Assembly (NCBI RefSeq): GCF_021538615.1
Contig: NZ_JAJHIZ010000003.1
Coordinates: 2,790,001-2,854,000, forward strand
DNA from: Niabella agricola
GTDB taxonomy: Bacteria; Bacteroidota; Bacteroidia; Chitinophagales; Chitinophagaceae
Direction: 5' to 3'
DNA: 64,000 bases
In this document: positions 44,691-54,154 of the stretch, piece by piece
Numbering within the stretch: position 1 is the first letter of the stretch
Layout of the letters: each line of letters starts with the position of its first letter
Notes under the pieces: generated by a model
Database searches by the model: none
Told to the model about the DNA's origin: nothing
What the model saw: only the letters and a program-made list of their open reading frames with translations
Program-made: the position numbers and the translations under genes

Positions 44691-47600
44691 TTAAAATCCT
44701 ATAGATAAATTAAAACCAAGAGTACGTGTCGAAGGGAACTGCCCTACTTCAAAACCCGTAACGATATCCGATCCGCTCAGGGTACCAAATTCCGGATCAA
44801 ATACCGGCCAGGGCGACCAGATGAACAGATCTCGTCCGTAAATACCGATCTGGGCAGAGCTCAACCCTATTCTTTTTAAAAGCCTGGGCTTGAACGCATA
44901 ATTTATTGATGCTTCCCGGAATTTGATAAAATCGGTGCTGAAGGTACTTCCCTCTGCATTCAGCGATCCCATGCTGTTTTGGTAATACTGATCGACATCA
45001 TAGGCTACCACATCATTTTTCCGGTACCCGGTCACCTCGCCCTTATCATTCAGCACTTCCAGCACCCCATTGCCGATAATACCGTTATACCGTCCCGGCA
45101 GCGTGGATTTCAACTTGCCCTGCTCTACCATTTTATAATGTGTAAGCGAGTACCCTACCGCTCCGGCCTGTGCATCAAACAGTACCTTTAAATTGAATTG
45201 CCGATACCGGAATGTATTGCCGATACTCATTTTATATTTAGGCGTCGTATTGCCTAAATAAATAATATTACTGGTGATTTTCGGGAAACCGGTTGCGGGA
45301 TCAAAGATCACCTGTCCGTCCGGACTGCGCTGGTAACCTAACCCATATAAATCACCCATACTTCCACCGATCGTAGCTACGATCTGGCCGCTGGCGATCT
45401 GACCGGAGCGAAGCAGCACCACGCTGTCCGGCATGGAGATAATCTTGTTTTTATTGGATGCAAAGGTGGCGGACACATCCCAGTTAAACCCATTCCTGTT
45501 TACAATGGGCTTTCCGTTCAGCGACAACTCCACGCCGCTGTTATTTACCCGTCCCGCATTAATAATCGCATAATCATACCCTGAAGACCGGTCCAGCGTT
45601 CTTGTCAGGATCTGGTTCTTTGTATTACCCCAGTAAACGGCCAGGTCAAACCCTACACGGTTTTTGAATAACTGCACTTCGGTCCCCAATTCAAAAGTTG
45701 TCGTTTTCAGCGGCTTCAGGTTATCATTGGGCAGGGTCCTTGGATTGGCCACCGCACTATCCGGAAACAACCCGTTCGTACGTGAAAGGAGATAGGTATA
45801 CGCCGTCCGGTAAGGTGTAGTAGCGCCGCTTCCCACCTGTGCGATAGAAGCTCTTAATTTGGCATAGCTGATAGAGGTTGGCAGTTGGGTAAAGTCAGAC
45901 AGTACGAAACTGGTATTTACCGAAGGATAAAAGAAGCCCACGTTATCCGTGCGGTCTGCCGTGGCCAGCACGCTGTTCCAGTCCTGCCTTCCGGTAAGTT
46001 CTAAAAAAAGGTAGTTCTTATAGCTAAAATTAACAACCCCGTACACACTGTTGATCTGGTACCGGCTGGTATCCGGAATATAAAGCAGCCCATACAGGTT
46101 ACTATCCAGATTATACATTCCCGGATATGGAGAACGCTTCAGGGAGTCCAGTTTTGGGAATTTTAAGCCATCCGCCCTTACATCTGTTTTGTTATATACA
46201 TTTCTCAACTGGCTTCCTCCCAATGATGCACCGAATTTAATATCTTTTGACAGGCTCTTATGATAGCGCACCAAAAAGTCATAGCTCAATTCACGGGCAT
46301 ACACATCCTGTTTTCTTACCGATCCCTGCGGAAGCCGGGAGCCGGCATCATAAGGGCGATCCTGTTCACGCTTATCCCTGGACCAGTCCAGGTTTCCCCG
46401 TACCATTAAACTCAACTCTTTGGTAAGCTCGTAGTTCAACTGCACATTTCCCGTTACATTATGTCTCCTCGTCTTATTTATAAATTCATTTACGATGGCA
46501 AATGGATTTTCAGGGAAAGATGAGTATGGATAACGGATCCTCCGGTACATACTGTCGCTGCTGTAGGAACTTCCGGGGCTACCCATCCAGTAATTCCGCA
46601 GCCAGTTAAAATCTGCATTGGGTTGCCAGAACATATACCAGTACATCAGCGACTGATTCCCATAACCCGCAGCGGGCAGATTATCACTCGACCGGAAACC
46701 ATAGTTCACTTTGGTCAATAATTTCAGTTTTTTTGTAATGTCTGTGGTTGTCGAAAGGCTCGCTGATTTGCGATCAAACCCGGTATTTGGAACGATCCAT
46801 TTGTTATTTTGAATGGCCCCCGAAAGCCGGAATGCGGTTGTTCCTATTTTGCCATTCACACTTAAATTGTTGGTAAGATTTTTTCCCACGTCCCAGAAAT
46901 CATCGATATTCCTGTACGCCACCCAGGGCGTTGCTACCGTTGATCTTGTTTGCGTAACCGGGTCATACTGGTAAAACAGTTGTCCGTCTAACTTAGGTCC
47001 ATACGCCGAACTGGAAGAACTGTTTGCCGACCGACCAAAGTCGTAGTCAAGTTGGCCGTCCAGGCCAAGTCCGTACTCATATTGCCGGTCAATCGTCCTG
47101 TTGATCGATTCCATGGATCCGTTTGAAGTAAACCTGACGCTCAATTGTCCTTTCTTTTTTGCGGAGGCCGATTTTGTTGTGATAATAATGGCGCCATTTG
47201 CCCCTCTTTGTCCGTATAATGCCGCAGCTGCAGGACCTTTCAATACGGAAACACTCTCAATGTCCTGCGGATTCAGGTCATTCAGAGAACTTCCGTAGTC
47301 CGCCGGCAAATTATCTGCGCCGGTTGCATACACGTTATCCGATCCATTGGCAGAGCGCTTACCACTACTGTTATTGATCACTACTCCATCTACCACAATC
47401 AGGGCTTCATTATCGCCGGTAAGGTTATTTTCTCCGCGAAGGATGATCTTATTTGATCCCGCCGGGCCGGAGCCGGAGCGTATTAAGTTTAAACCAGCCA
47501 CCTTCCCGGAAAGGGCGTCCGTCCAGTTGGAGGACACAGCATCGGTTAGCTGTGCGCTGTCGATTTTTGTAAGGGCGTATCCAAGAGCCTTTTCCTGTCG

Positions 47601-47969
47601 CTTAATTCCTAAAGCCGTAACCACCACTTCTTCTTCCTGTTTGCCTTCTTCTTCCAGCGCTATATTTATGATGGTTTGCTGTTCTACTTTTCGCTGCTGT
47701 TCCCTGTACCCTACCGCGGAAAAAACCAGCACCTCATTGTTCATCACAGCAATGGAATACTGGCCCTGGGCATTGGTGGTGGTTCCCCTGGAAGTACCCC
47801 TGATCAACACCGTGGCATTGACAATGGGCTCGGACGTTTCCTTTGATGTAACGATGCCTTTTACCGTTTTGCCTTGTGCAAATAAAAGCACCGGGGCCAG
47901 CAGCAGCGTTAAACCCAAAAGCAGCGGTTTTAAACGCAGGACCCGATGGATAGTTGATTGAACGATCAT
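44691..47969 (-). CDS. SusC/RagA-family TonB-linked outer-membrane transporter
   Basis: 1092 residues from ATG at 47969. A signal peptide ends near LLFAQG. A carboxypeptidase-regulatory-like domain follows (GIVTSKETSEPIVNATVLIRG), then the TonB-box region and the plug (DALSGKVAGLNLIRSGSG, IILRGENNLTGDNEALIVVDG). The remainder is the beta-barrel, ending in a terminal aromatic (NLSIGF). It imports the captured ligand into the periplasm using TonB energy. No HTCS or ECF sigma/anti-sigma gene accompanies it; the nearest regulator is the DeoR-type protein beyond glpD. Confidence 0.96.
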   Translation of the reverse strand: MIVQSTIHRVLRLKPLLLGLTLLLAPVLLFAQGKTVKGIVTSKETSEPIVNATVLIRGTSRGTTTNAQGQYSIAVMNNEVLVFSAVGYREQQRKVEQQTIINIALEEEGKQEEEVVVTALGIKRQEKALGYALTKIDSAQLTDAVSSNWTDALSGKVAGLNLIRSGSGPAGSNKIILRGENNLTGDNEALIVVDGVVINNSSGKRSANGSDNVYATGADNLPADYGSSLNDLNPQDIESVSVLKGPAAAALYGQRGANGAIIITTKSASAKKKGQLSVRFTSNGSMESINRTIDRQYEYGLGLDGQLDYDFGRSANSSSSSAYGPKLDGQLFYQYDPVTQTRSTVATPWVAYRNIDDFWDVGKNLTNNLSVNGKIGTTAFRLSGAIQNNKWIVPNTGFDRKSASLSTTTDITKKLKLLTKVNYGFRSSDNLPAAGYGNQSLMYWYMFWQPNADFNWLRNYWMGSPGSSYSSDSMYRRIRYPYSSFPENPFAIVNEFINKTRRHNVTGNVQLNYELTKELSLMVRGNLDWSRDKREQDRPYDAGSRLPQGSVRKQDVYARELSYDFLVRYHKSLSKDIKFGASLGGSQLRNVYNKTDVRADGLKFPKLDSLKRSPYPGMYNLDSNLYGLLYIPDTSRYQINSVYGVVNFSYKNYLFLELTGRQDWNSVLATADRTDNVGFFYPSVNTSFVLSDFTQLPTSISYAKLRASIAQVGSGATTPYRTAYTYLLSRTNGLFPDSAVANPRTLPNDNLKPLKTTTFELGTEVQLFKNRVGFDLAVYWGNTKNQILTRTLDRSSGYDYAIINAGRVNNSGVELSLNGKPIVNRNGFNWDVSATFASNKNKIISMPDSVVLLRSGQIASGQIVATIGGSMGDLYGLGYQRSPDGQVIFDPATGFPKITSNIIYLGNTTPKYKMSIGNTFRYRQFNLKVLFDAQAGAVGYSLTHYKMVEQGKLKSTLPGRYNGIIGNGVLEVLNDKGEVTGYRKNDVVAYDVDQYYQNSMGSLNAEGSTFSTDFIKFREASINYAFKPRLLKRIGLSSAQIGIYGRDLFIWSPWPVFDPEFGTLSGSDIVTGFEVGQFPSTRTLGFNLSIGF

Positions 47970-48428
47970 ACCTGTAGTATTATGTTTTATTTTTCTTTCG
48001 GGATAAACCCGGATTGTTGCCCAATAGACATTACATACCCGTATCAGCTTGGAGCCGATCATTGCCTTGCTATGCCAGCCGCACCCGGAGCCAATCCGTA
48101 TGCAACAGGTACCGCAATCCCTGATATATAAATAGATGCAGCCAGTAGCCGGTAATACGCAACAGTTTTATGGATGGACCCGCTGCCTGATGCTACCGAT
48201 GTCCAAACCTGGCCATCTGTAAAATTTCCCCACCCTGCTTTTTTTAACAGGGCGCTTCCGATCATTTTATGGATTTGTGCTCTTAAAAAAACACAACGGG
48301 GGCCCAAATATAGAGCGCCATTGGTATGCGTTGAACAGCCGGCAGGGTTGTTAACGAAAACATAATCTAACACTGCCGATGAGGCGTGGTACAATCGATT
48401 CATATGGCATTCTTTTAGTCATTCGTTA
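47970..48428. other. Intergenic region upstream of susC
   Basis: 459 bp between glpD and the SusC gene on the same strand. No TAnnTTTG box is convincing. A short open frame at 48059-48403 (minus) has no family features. The region must contain the promoter of the SusC operon, but I cannot point to it. Confidence 0.4.
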
Positions 48429-49991
48429 TTATCGTAAGATATATTGCTGTGCAAGTCCGTTAAATCGTTTGGTTTCCTCTTCCTCCCAATGTTGGTCTTT
48501 ATTCAATGCCCGGGCCATGATGGAGGCAACGGCCGCGCTGATCCGTATACTTTCGCGCGCATCCAGCAACAACGCCCGGGTTCTTCGCGCCAGCACATCT
48601 TCAACCGTCCGGGCCATTTCGTGGGAAACGGCCCATTCTACCTGCGCCTTATTAATCCGGAGCCGCTCGCTGATCCAATGGCCGTTGCTCTTTTCCTTAA
48701 TATATGCAGCATCACTGCCGTAAAAATAAAAGGGATCATTCCAGTCCACACCGGTGAAAAAACCATGAATCCGCAGATGTGGGGTCTGCGACGTCTTCTT
48801 CGGCCAACCCAGCGTTTTTTCAACGCTGTCCAGCATGTCTTCACCCATCTTTCGGTAGGTAGTCCATTTTCCTCCAATGATCGTAAACAAGCCGTCAGGA
48901 GAGATCATGATCTTATGACTGCGGGATATTTCCTTTGTTTTCTGCGCGCCTTCTTTTGGGGCGGCCAGGGGACGCAGCCCGGCAAACACGCTGAGTACAT
49001 CCCCACGTGCCGGTTTTTTTACCAGGTAGGCTCCTGCTGTTTCCAGTATAAACTCTATTTCTTTTTCCAGCGGACGTGGCTCTACAGACGGTGCCCCCAC
49101 CAGCGTATCCGTTGTGCCAACCACCACTTCATTATGCCAGGGCACGGCAAACAATACCCGTCCATCGGCCGTTTTTGGAATCATTAATGCATGGGGCGAG
49201 GAAAAGAATTCTTTTCCCAATACCAGATGAATGCCCTGACTGGCTACCACGCTTTTTGAGGCCACGGGGTTGTCCATACGGAGGATATCGTCTACAAATA
49301 CACCGGTGGCATTGATCACCGATTTTGCCTTTATGCTGTAGCTAACCGCATGTTCCATATCCTCCACGATCACCCCGGAAGGTTTCTGATGGCCATCTTT
49401 CTGGAGCCCGGTTACTTTCATATAATTCAGTGCTACCCCTCCCTGTTCGATAATGGTTTGAGCCAGGTTCAGTGCAAGCCGGGAATCGTCAAACTGGCCG
49501 TCGTGATATAATACCCCTCCTACCAATCCTTTTGCCTTCACATCCGGTATTGCCTCCAGCGTTTTTTTACGGGAAATAAATACAGAGGAACCCAGCGACA
49601 ACCTTCCCGCGATCCAGTCATAGGCCTTTAACCCGATGGTGTACTTGACCCGGTCCCAAAAGGAGTAAACAGGAACAATAAAGGTTTGGTTTTTTACCAG
49701 GTGCGGCGCATTCTTTTGCAGCAATCCTCTTTCGATACTCGCTTCCCGAACCAATGCAATATCCCCCTGTGCCAGGTAGCGAACACCACCATGCACCAGC
49801 TTCGTGCTTCTGCTGGAAGTGCCTTTGGCAAAATCAAACTGTTCCAGTAATAATGTTTTATAGCCCCGGGTTACAGCCTCCAGTGCAATTCCCAAACCGG
49901 AGGCGCCGCCACCGATTACTACTACATCCCACTCGCCGGCTGCAGTCGCTTGTTTTAATAGCTGTTCCCTGTCGATGGTTCCACTTTTCAT
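48429..49991 (-). CDS. glpD: Aerobic glycerol-3-phosphate dehydrogenase
   Basis: 520 residues from ATG at 49991; the upstream in-frame extension lacks family features. The FAD-binding motif VVVIGGGASGLGIALEAVTRG and the DFAKGTSSRSTKLVHGGVRYL segment are characteristic of GlpD. GKWTTYRKMGEDML and a C-terminal helical domain follow. It oxidises glycerol-3-phosphate to dihydroxyacetone phosphate at the membrane and feeds electrons to quinone. It is divergent from the DeoR gene (179 bp between starts) and lies upstream of the SusC operon on the same strand. Confidence 0.96.
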   Translation of the reverse strand: MKSGTIDREQLLKQATAAGEWDVVVIGGGASGLGIALEAVTRGYKTLLLEQFDFAKGTSSRSTKLVHGGVRYLAQGDIALVREASIERGLLQKNAPHLVKNQTFIVPVYSFWDRVKYTIGLKAYDWIAGRLSLGSSVFISRKKTLEAIPDVKAKGLVGGVLYHDGQFDDSRLALNLAQTIIEQGGVALNYMKVTGLQKDGHQKPSGVIVEDMEHAVSYSIKAKSVINATGVFVDDILRMDNPVASKSVVASQGIHLVLGKEFFSSPHALMIPKTADGRVLFAVPWHNEVVVGTTDTLVGAPSVEPRPLEKEIEFILETAGAYLVKKPARGDVLSVFAGLRPLAAPKEGAQKTKEISRSHKIMISPDGLFTIIGGKWTTYRKMGEDMLDSVEKTLGWPKKTSQTPHLRIHGFFTGVDWNDPFYFYGSDAAYIKEKSNGHWISERLRINKAQVEWAVSHEMARTVEDVLARRTRALLLDARESIRISAAVASIMARALNKDQHWEEEETKRFNGLAQQYILR

Positions 49992-50010
49992 TTTATCCTC
50001 AGGTTGTCTT

Positions 50011-50056
50011 TGTTTTCGAATCCTTAGTTTAAAAAACAAAACAAAAGATTTCGAAA
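50011..50056. promoter_or_regulatory. Two TTCGAA-centred sites between glpD and the DeoR gene
   Basis: TTTTCGAA at 50013-50020 and the palindrome TTTCGAAA at 50049-50056 lie 35 bp apart, just upstream of glpD. GlpR-type DeoR proteins of E. coli bind half-sites containing TTCG, so these are candidate operators. Confidence 0.35.
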
Positions 50057-50157
50057 GCAATAATAACGTTTTAAATTGAAAAAAGAAAAAAATAATAATA
50101 ATTTAATAACGAGATGAAGCTTTCCTTTTATTTCTTTTACAAATAAAAGAGAATCAT

Positions 50158-50165
50158 TATTTTTG
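50158..50165 (+). promoter_or_regulatory. Candidate -7 element of the DeoR gene
   Basis: TATTTTTG matches TAnnTTTG and ends 5 bp before the ATG at 50171, which would give an almost leaderless transcript. Confidence 0.4.
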
Positions 50166-50170
50166 AAATT

Positions 50171-50941
50171 ATGAGTAGCTTAGTTGAACGTCATCAACAT
50201 ATACTGGACACGCTCAAAAAAAAGGGCGTGGTTCAGGTACTGGATCTTTGCCAGGAATTGGATGTTTCATCCGTAACAATCCGAAAGGATTTGCAGTTCC
50301 TGGAAGATAAAAACCAGCTTTTCCGCACACACGGGGGCGCCACCCTAAGCAACCCTTATATCGGCGACCGGCCGGTTATCGAAAAAGTACGGATGCAATC
50401 GACCGAAAAAGAAAAAATAGGCCAATATGCTGCGGGATTAATAGAGCCGAACGACTGTATCCTCATTGCTTCAGGAACTACGGTTTTTTATTTTGCTAAA
50501 TACATTCAACCAAAGGGAAACGTAACGGTAATTACGGCCGCCCTGAATGTAGCGATGGAAATTGCCCACCACCCGGGTATCGAGGTGATCCAGCTGGGGG
50601 GTATTATGCGCAAAACCTCCTCATCCGTAACCGGCATCTATGCAGAAAAAATATTAGAAGATTTTTCCTGCAGCAAGTTATTCCTGGGCGTTGACGGTAT
50701 TGACATGGAATTTGGACTAACCACCACAAACATGATGGAAGCCCAATTAAACCGCAAAATGATCGCAGCTTCACGGAAAACCATTGTGCTGGCTGATTCC
50801 AGCAAGTTTGGAAAACGGGGATTTGGAAAGATCTGCGGACTGGAAGATATTGAACAGATCATTACCGACAGCAATATTTCCCCACATATCGTAGATGAAT
50901 TGCGGGCGGGAGGAATTGAGGTAACCGTATTGCCGGTTTAA
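50171..50941 (+). CDS. DeoR/GlpR-family transcriptional regulator
   Basis: 256 residues. The N-terminal winged helix (RHQHILDTLKKKGVVQVLDLCQELDVSSVTIRKDLQFLE, about 7-45) has the DeoR signature, followed by LFRTHGGAT. The C-terminal sensor domain (about 75-250) is of the ISOCOT type with ILIASGTTVFYFAKYI and LFLGVDGID, and ends KICGLEDIEQIITD. GlpR-type members are repressors released by glycerol-3-phosphate. Divergence from glpD makes that a reasonable prediction here. Confidence 0.92.
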   Translation: MSSLVERHQHILDTLKKKGVVQVLDLCQELDVSSVTIRKDLQFLEDKNQLFRTHGGATLSNPYIGDRPVIEKVRMQSTEKEKIGQYAAGLIEPNDCILIASGTTVFYFAKYIQPKGNVTVITAALNVAMEIAHHPGIEVIQLGGIMRKTSSSVTGIYAEKILEDFSCSKLFLGVDGIDMEFGLTTTNMMEAQLNRKMIAASRKTIVLADSSKFGKRGFGKICGLEDIEQIITDSNISPHIVDELRAGGIEVTVLPV

Positions 50942-51377
50942 CGACCGCTGCTGGTTGTTTGCTTCGTTGTGTGGATGCGTATGCTTTTCCCTGGTACCTT
51001 TCAGCCTTCTCTTTCAGGAGCCGGGGTGTTACTGGTAATGACCCGACATCAAAATCATCTTTATACCCGTATTTATTTGAGCACCGCTGATTAAGCACTA
51101 AGGCGATATTTTTCTCCCGCGTTGTTTGATCAGGTTATCAGCGGCCCCAGCCCACAAAAGAAAACGTTATAACCGCTGCAATCTTAATTTGCGACTTGCT
51201 TTAAAAGTGTGCAGCATGCCGCTATTCTAATAGAAACCAAAACTTACGCTGCCGATTTTTTGAATTTTAGTATTCAAAATCGCCGCATCTGATGCCTTTT
51301 TTACCAGGTCGTCTCTATTTCGCTTCTTTAGGAACGTCGTGTTTATAGCAGCCCTCTACGCTCAATATCTTTCGGCA
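50942..51377. other. Intergenic region with an inverted repeat
   Basis: 436 bp between convergent DeoR and GH92 genes. An inverted repeat at 51253-51283 (CGATTTTTTGAAT / ATTCAAAATCG, two-base bulge) could be a weak terminator. Otherwise I see nothing. Confidence 0.35.
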
Positions 51378-53666
51378 TTATTTCACCGGCCTTGCCGCCA
51401 TAACGAACTGCAATACCCCACCTTTTAAAATATCGCTGTGCCTGAGTGAATGACCGTTGACCGGCTGTCCGTTCAACAAGACTTTTGACACGTATACATG
51501 CTGGTCGCTTTGATTTTTTACATCGATGGTAAATGTATTCCCGTTTTCCAGTTTGAGCACCGCTTTCTTTATAGCCGGACTTCCCAACTGATAGTCTTCC
51601 GATCCGGGGGCAAAAGGATAAAACCCAAGGGTACTGAAAAGATACCAGGCGCTCATTTGCCCGCAGTCATCATTGCCGCCTAATCCATCAACAGCCGGCT
51701 GGTACTGCTTTTTCAGGATCATGCGCACCCGCTCCTGCGTTTTCCAGGGCTGCCCGGTAAAATTATACAGGTAGGCCACATGATGCGAAGGCTCGTTGCC
51801 GTGCACATAGTTCCCGATGATGCCATCGCGGGTTATATCTTCCGTTTCTTCAAAAAACTTATCAGGCAGGTGCATGGTAAACAGGGAATCGAGGTGCAGA
51901 AGAAACCGTTTTTCGCCGCCCATTGCCGCTATCATTCCCTTGGGATCCTGTGGTACAAACAAGCTGAAATTCCAGGCATTGCCTTCTATAAATCCCTGGC
52001 CATGTGTAGAGAGTACATCAAACTCTTTACGAAAGCTGCCATCACTGAGCCGGGGGCGCATGTATCCAATGGATGCATCAAATACATTTTTCCAGTTTTG
52101 CGCCCGTTTTATAAAGGTTTCGTATACATCCATCCGGCCCAGCTTCTTCGCTGCCTGAGCCAGGCTCCAGTCGTCAAAAGCATATTCCATTGTGGTAGAA
52201 ACCGAATTAGGCCGCACATCATCGGGCACATACCCCTTTTGCAGGTAGGCATCCAACCCGTCATAATACCGCACATTGGCGGTTTGAATGCAGGCATCCA
52301 GCGCTTTATTGGCGTCAAAATCTGCCGTTCCTTTTACAATGGCGTCGGCAATTACCGGTACACTGTGGTAACCGCTCATACACCAGTTCTCATTGGCATA
52401 GTGGCTCCATACCGGCAGCATTTTATGTACGCTTTGCTGCTGGTGTGCCAGCATGCTGCGGATCATGTCGTTGTTCCGTTTGGACTGCACCAGGTTAAAG
52501 AAGGGATGCAGCGCCCGATAGGTATCCCAAAGCGAAAAAGTGGTATAGTTGGTAAACCCTTCCGCTTTGTGCACGTTCTGGTCGAGGCCCTTATACTCCC
52601 GGTTCTGATCCATGTATACCGTTGGACTTAAGAATGCGTGGTACATCGCCGTATAAAAATTTACCAGGTCTGCTTTATTCAACGCGTCTATTCTGATCTT
52701 GCCCAGTTCTTCATTCCATTGGCTTTGTCCATTCTTTTTGATGGATTCAAAATCCTGGCCCGAGGTTTCAGCCAAAAGGTTTTCAAGGGCATTTTGAGTG
52801 CTCACCGGGGAAAGGGCAAAGCGGATCCCGATCTGTTCGCCTGCATGGGTTCCAAAATCAAAATGGGCACGGATCTGTTCTCCGGCCATTTCTGGAAAAT
52901 TCTTTGTCTGATCGAACCGTTTGTAAAAGCCCTTATACGGGTAGGTTTTGAAATTGGCAAACCCATAGGTACGGAACGGCTTTGAAAAAACCAGGGCAAA
53001 ATACACCGTGCGGGTGCGGGCCCAGCCGTTGGTTTGTTTAAACCCGGTAATCAGCGTATCGTTCTCTACCCGCACAAAGGTCCATACATTCTTATCTGCA
53101 TAATTATAGATCCCGTGCATCAGGTCGAGGATGATATGCGCATCTTCCGATTGCGGAAAAGTATACCGGTGCACTCCTACGCGGGTGGTAGTAGTAAGTT
53201 CAGCCAGGATATTATGATCTTCCAGTTTTACTTTATAATAATTGGGTTCCGCTGTTTCGGTATGGTGCTGAAAGCGGCTGCGGTACCCCGTTTCAGGGTT
53301 GGCAGCCGTTCCCGGGTTTAGCTGAAGCGGCCCGGTGGTTGGCATAATCAGGAAATCACCCAGGTCCGAGTGGCCGGTTCCGCTGAAATGCGTGTGACTG
53401 AAGCCCACAATCGTGGGGTCATCATACTGGTACCCGGCACAATATTTATAAACAGCTGCATTATACCTGCCGTTTACATCGTAGGGAAGCGTATCGGTAT
53501 CCGGACTTAGCTGTACGGCCCCAAAAGGAACCGTGGCTCCCGGAAACGTATGCCCCATTTTACGGGTGCCGATCAAGGGGTTTACATATTGAATCAGTTG
53601 GTCCTGGGTCATTGCAGCCTGTGCAAACAGCAGGACTAGTATATTAAAGCAAAATCGTTTTTTCAT
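51378..53666 (-). CDS. GH92-family glycoside hydrolase (alpha-mannosidase type)
   Basis: 762 residues. A signal peptide (about 1-20) sends it out. The N-terminal beta-sandwich has YVNPLIGTRKMGHTFPGATVPFG and VGFSHTHFSGTGHSDLGDF. The helical catalytic domain shows FSLWDTYRALHPFFNL, NEPSHHVAYLYN and the family signature GGNDDCGQMSAWYLFSTLGFYPFAPGS spread over about 660-685. GH92 enzymes are calcium-dependent alpha-mannosidases. It is separate from the SusCD locus by the DeoR gene and its promoter, so a shared role is uncertain. Confidence 0.95.
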   Translation of the reverse strand: MKKRFCFNILVLLFAQAAMTQDQLIQYVNPLIGTRKMGHTFPGATVPFGAVQLSPDTDTLPYDVNGRYNAAVYKYCAGYQYDDPTIVGFSHTHFSGTGHSDLGDFLIMPTTGPLQLNPGTAANPETGYRSRFQHHTETAEPNYYKVKLEDHNILAELTTTTRVGVHRYTFPQSEDAHIILDLMHGIYNYADKNVWTFVRVENDTLITGFKQTNGWARTRTVYFALVFSKPFRTYGFANFKTYPYKGFYKRFDQTKNFPEMAGEQIRAHFDFGTHAGEQIGIRFALSPVSTQNALENLLAETSGQDFESIKKNGQSQWNEELGKIRIDALNKADLVNFYTAMYHAFLSPTVYMDQNREYKGLDQNVHKAEGFTNYTTFSLWDTYRALHPFFNLVQSKRNNDMIRSMLAHQQQSVHKMLPVWSHYANENWCMSGYHSVPVIADAIVKGTADFDANKALDACIQTANVRYYDGLDAYLQKGYVPDDVRPNSVSTTMEYAFDDWSLAQAAKKLGRMDVYETFIKRAQNWKNVFDASIGYMRPRLSDGSFRKEFDVLSTHGQGFIEGNAWNFSLFVPQDPKGMIAAMGGEKRFLLHLDSLFTMHLPDKFFEETEDITRDGIIGNYVHGNEPSHHVAYLYNFTGQPWKTQERVRMILKKQYQPAVDGLGGNDDCGQMSAWYLFSTLGFYPFAPGSEDYQLGSPAIKKAVLKLENGNTFTIDVKNQSDQHVYVSKVLLNGQPVNGHSLRHSDILKGGVLQFVMAARPVK

Positions 53667-54154
53667 CCCGGTAAATTTAGGACTTATTCGCTTTATTTGG
53701 AAACCACAGGACCGAAACTGTGAATGTGAGGAGATTCCCTTGCGCTACGGCCAAGAGCAAGCACTGAGCGTTCTTGTTATAATGATTTGCGGCGCGTTGC
53801 ATCCGTTTGCTATCAAAATAGTTTGTATTCTTGACCCAAAAGGCTTATGGGGACTGCATTTTATAGTGATCGTTTATTTTTAACCCGACGCCCATGCAAT
53901 GAACCGGAAGCCGCAACGCTTCCATACTTTATAGTCTGTGAATGCTGCAAAACAATGCCGATGCTTAGGCTTGGGGAATCTGTCGGCTGCCCCGCGTTAA
54001 ACCTCATGGTTGCCGTCTTTCCTGCCAAAGAATTCCTGTTTCGCTGACCTGCGGTTAAACAAAAACGCCTTTTTGTTAAGCAGGGACCTTCGCGTGTTAA
54101 GCCCCCGTTCCTTTTGCCTGTTGCTATTTCAATTTTACAGTATAAAACAAAAAA
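53667..54154. other. Intergenic region between divergent genes
   Basis: 488 bp. A perfect inverted repeat AACAAAAA-CGCC-TTTTTGTT lies at 54058-54077, about 80 bp before the serine hydrolase gene. It could be a regulator site or a weak hairpin. No gene is supported. Confidence 0.4.

Noticed and set aside
48059..48403. Open frame of 114 codons on the minus strand between glpD and susC
   Set aside because: No family features, no signal or domain, and it overlaps the expected promoter region of susC.
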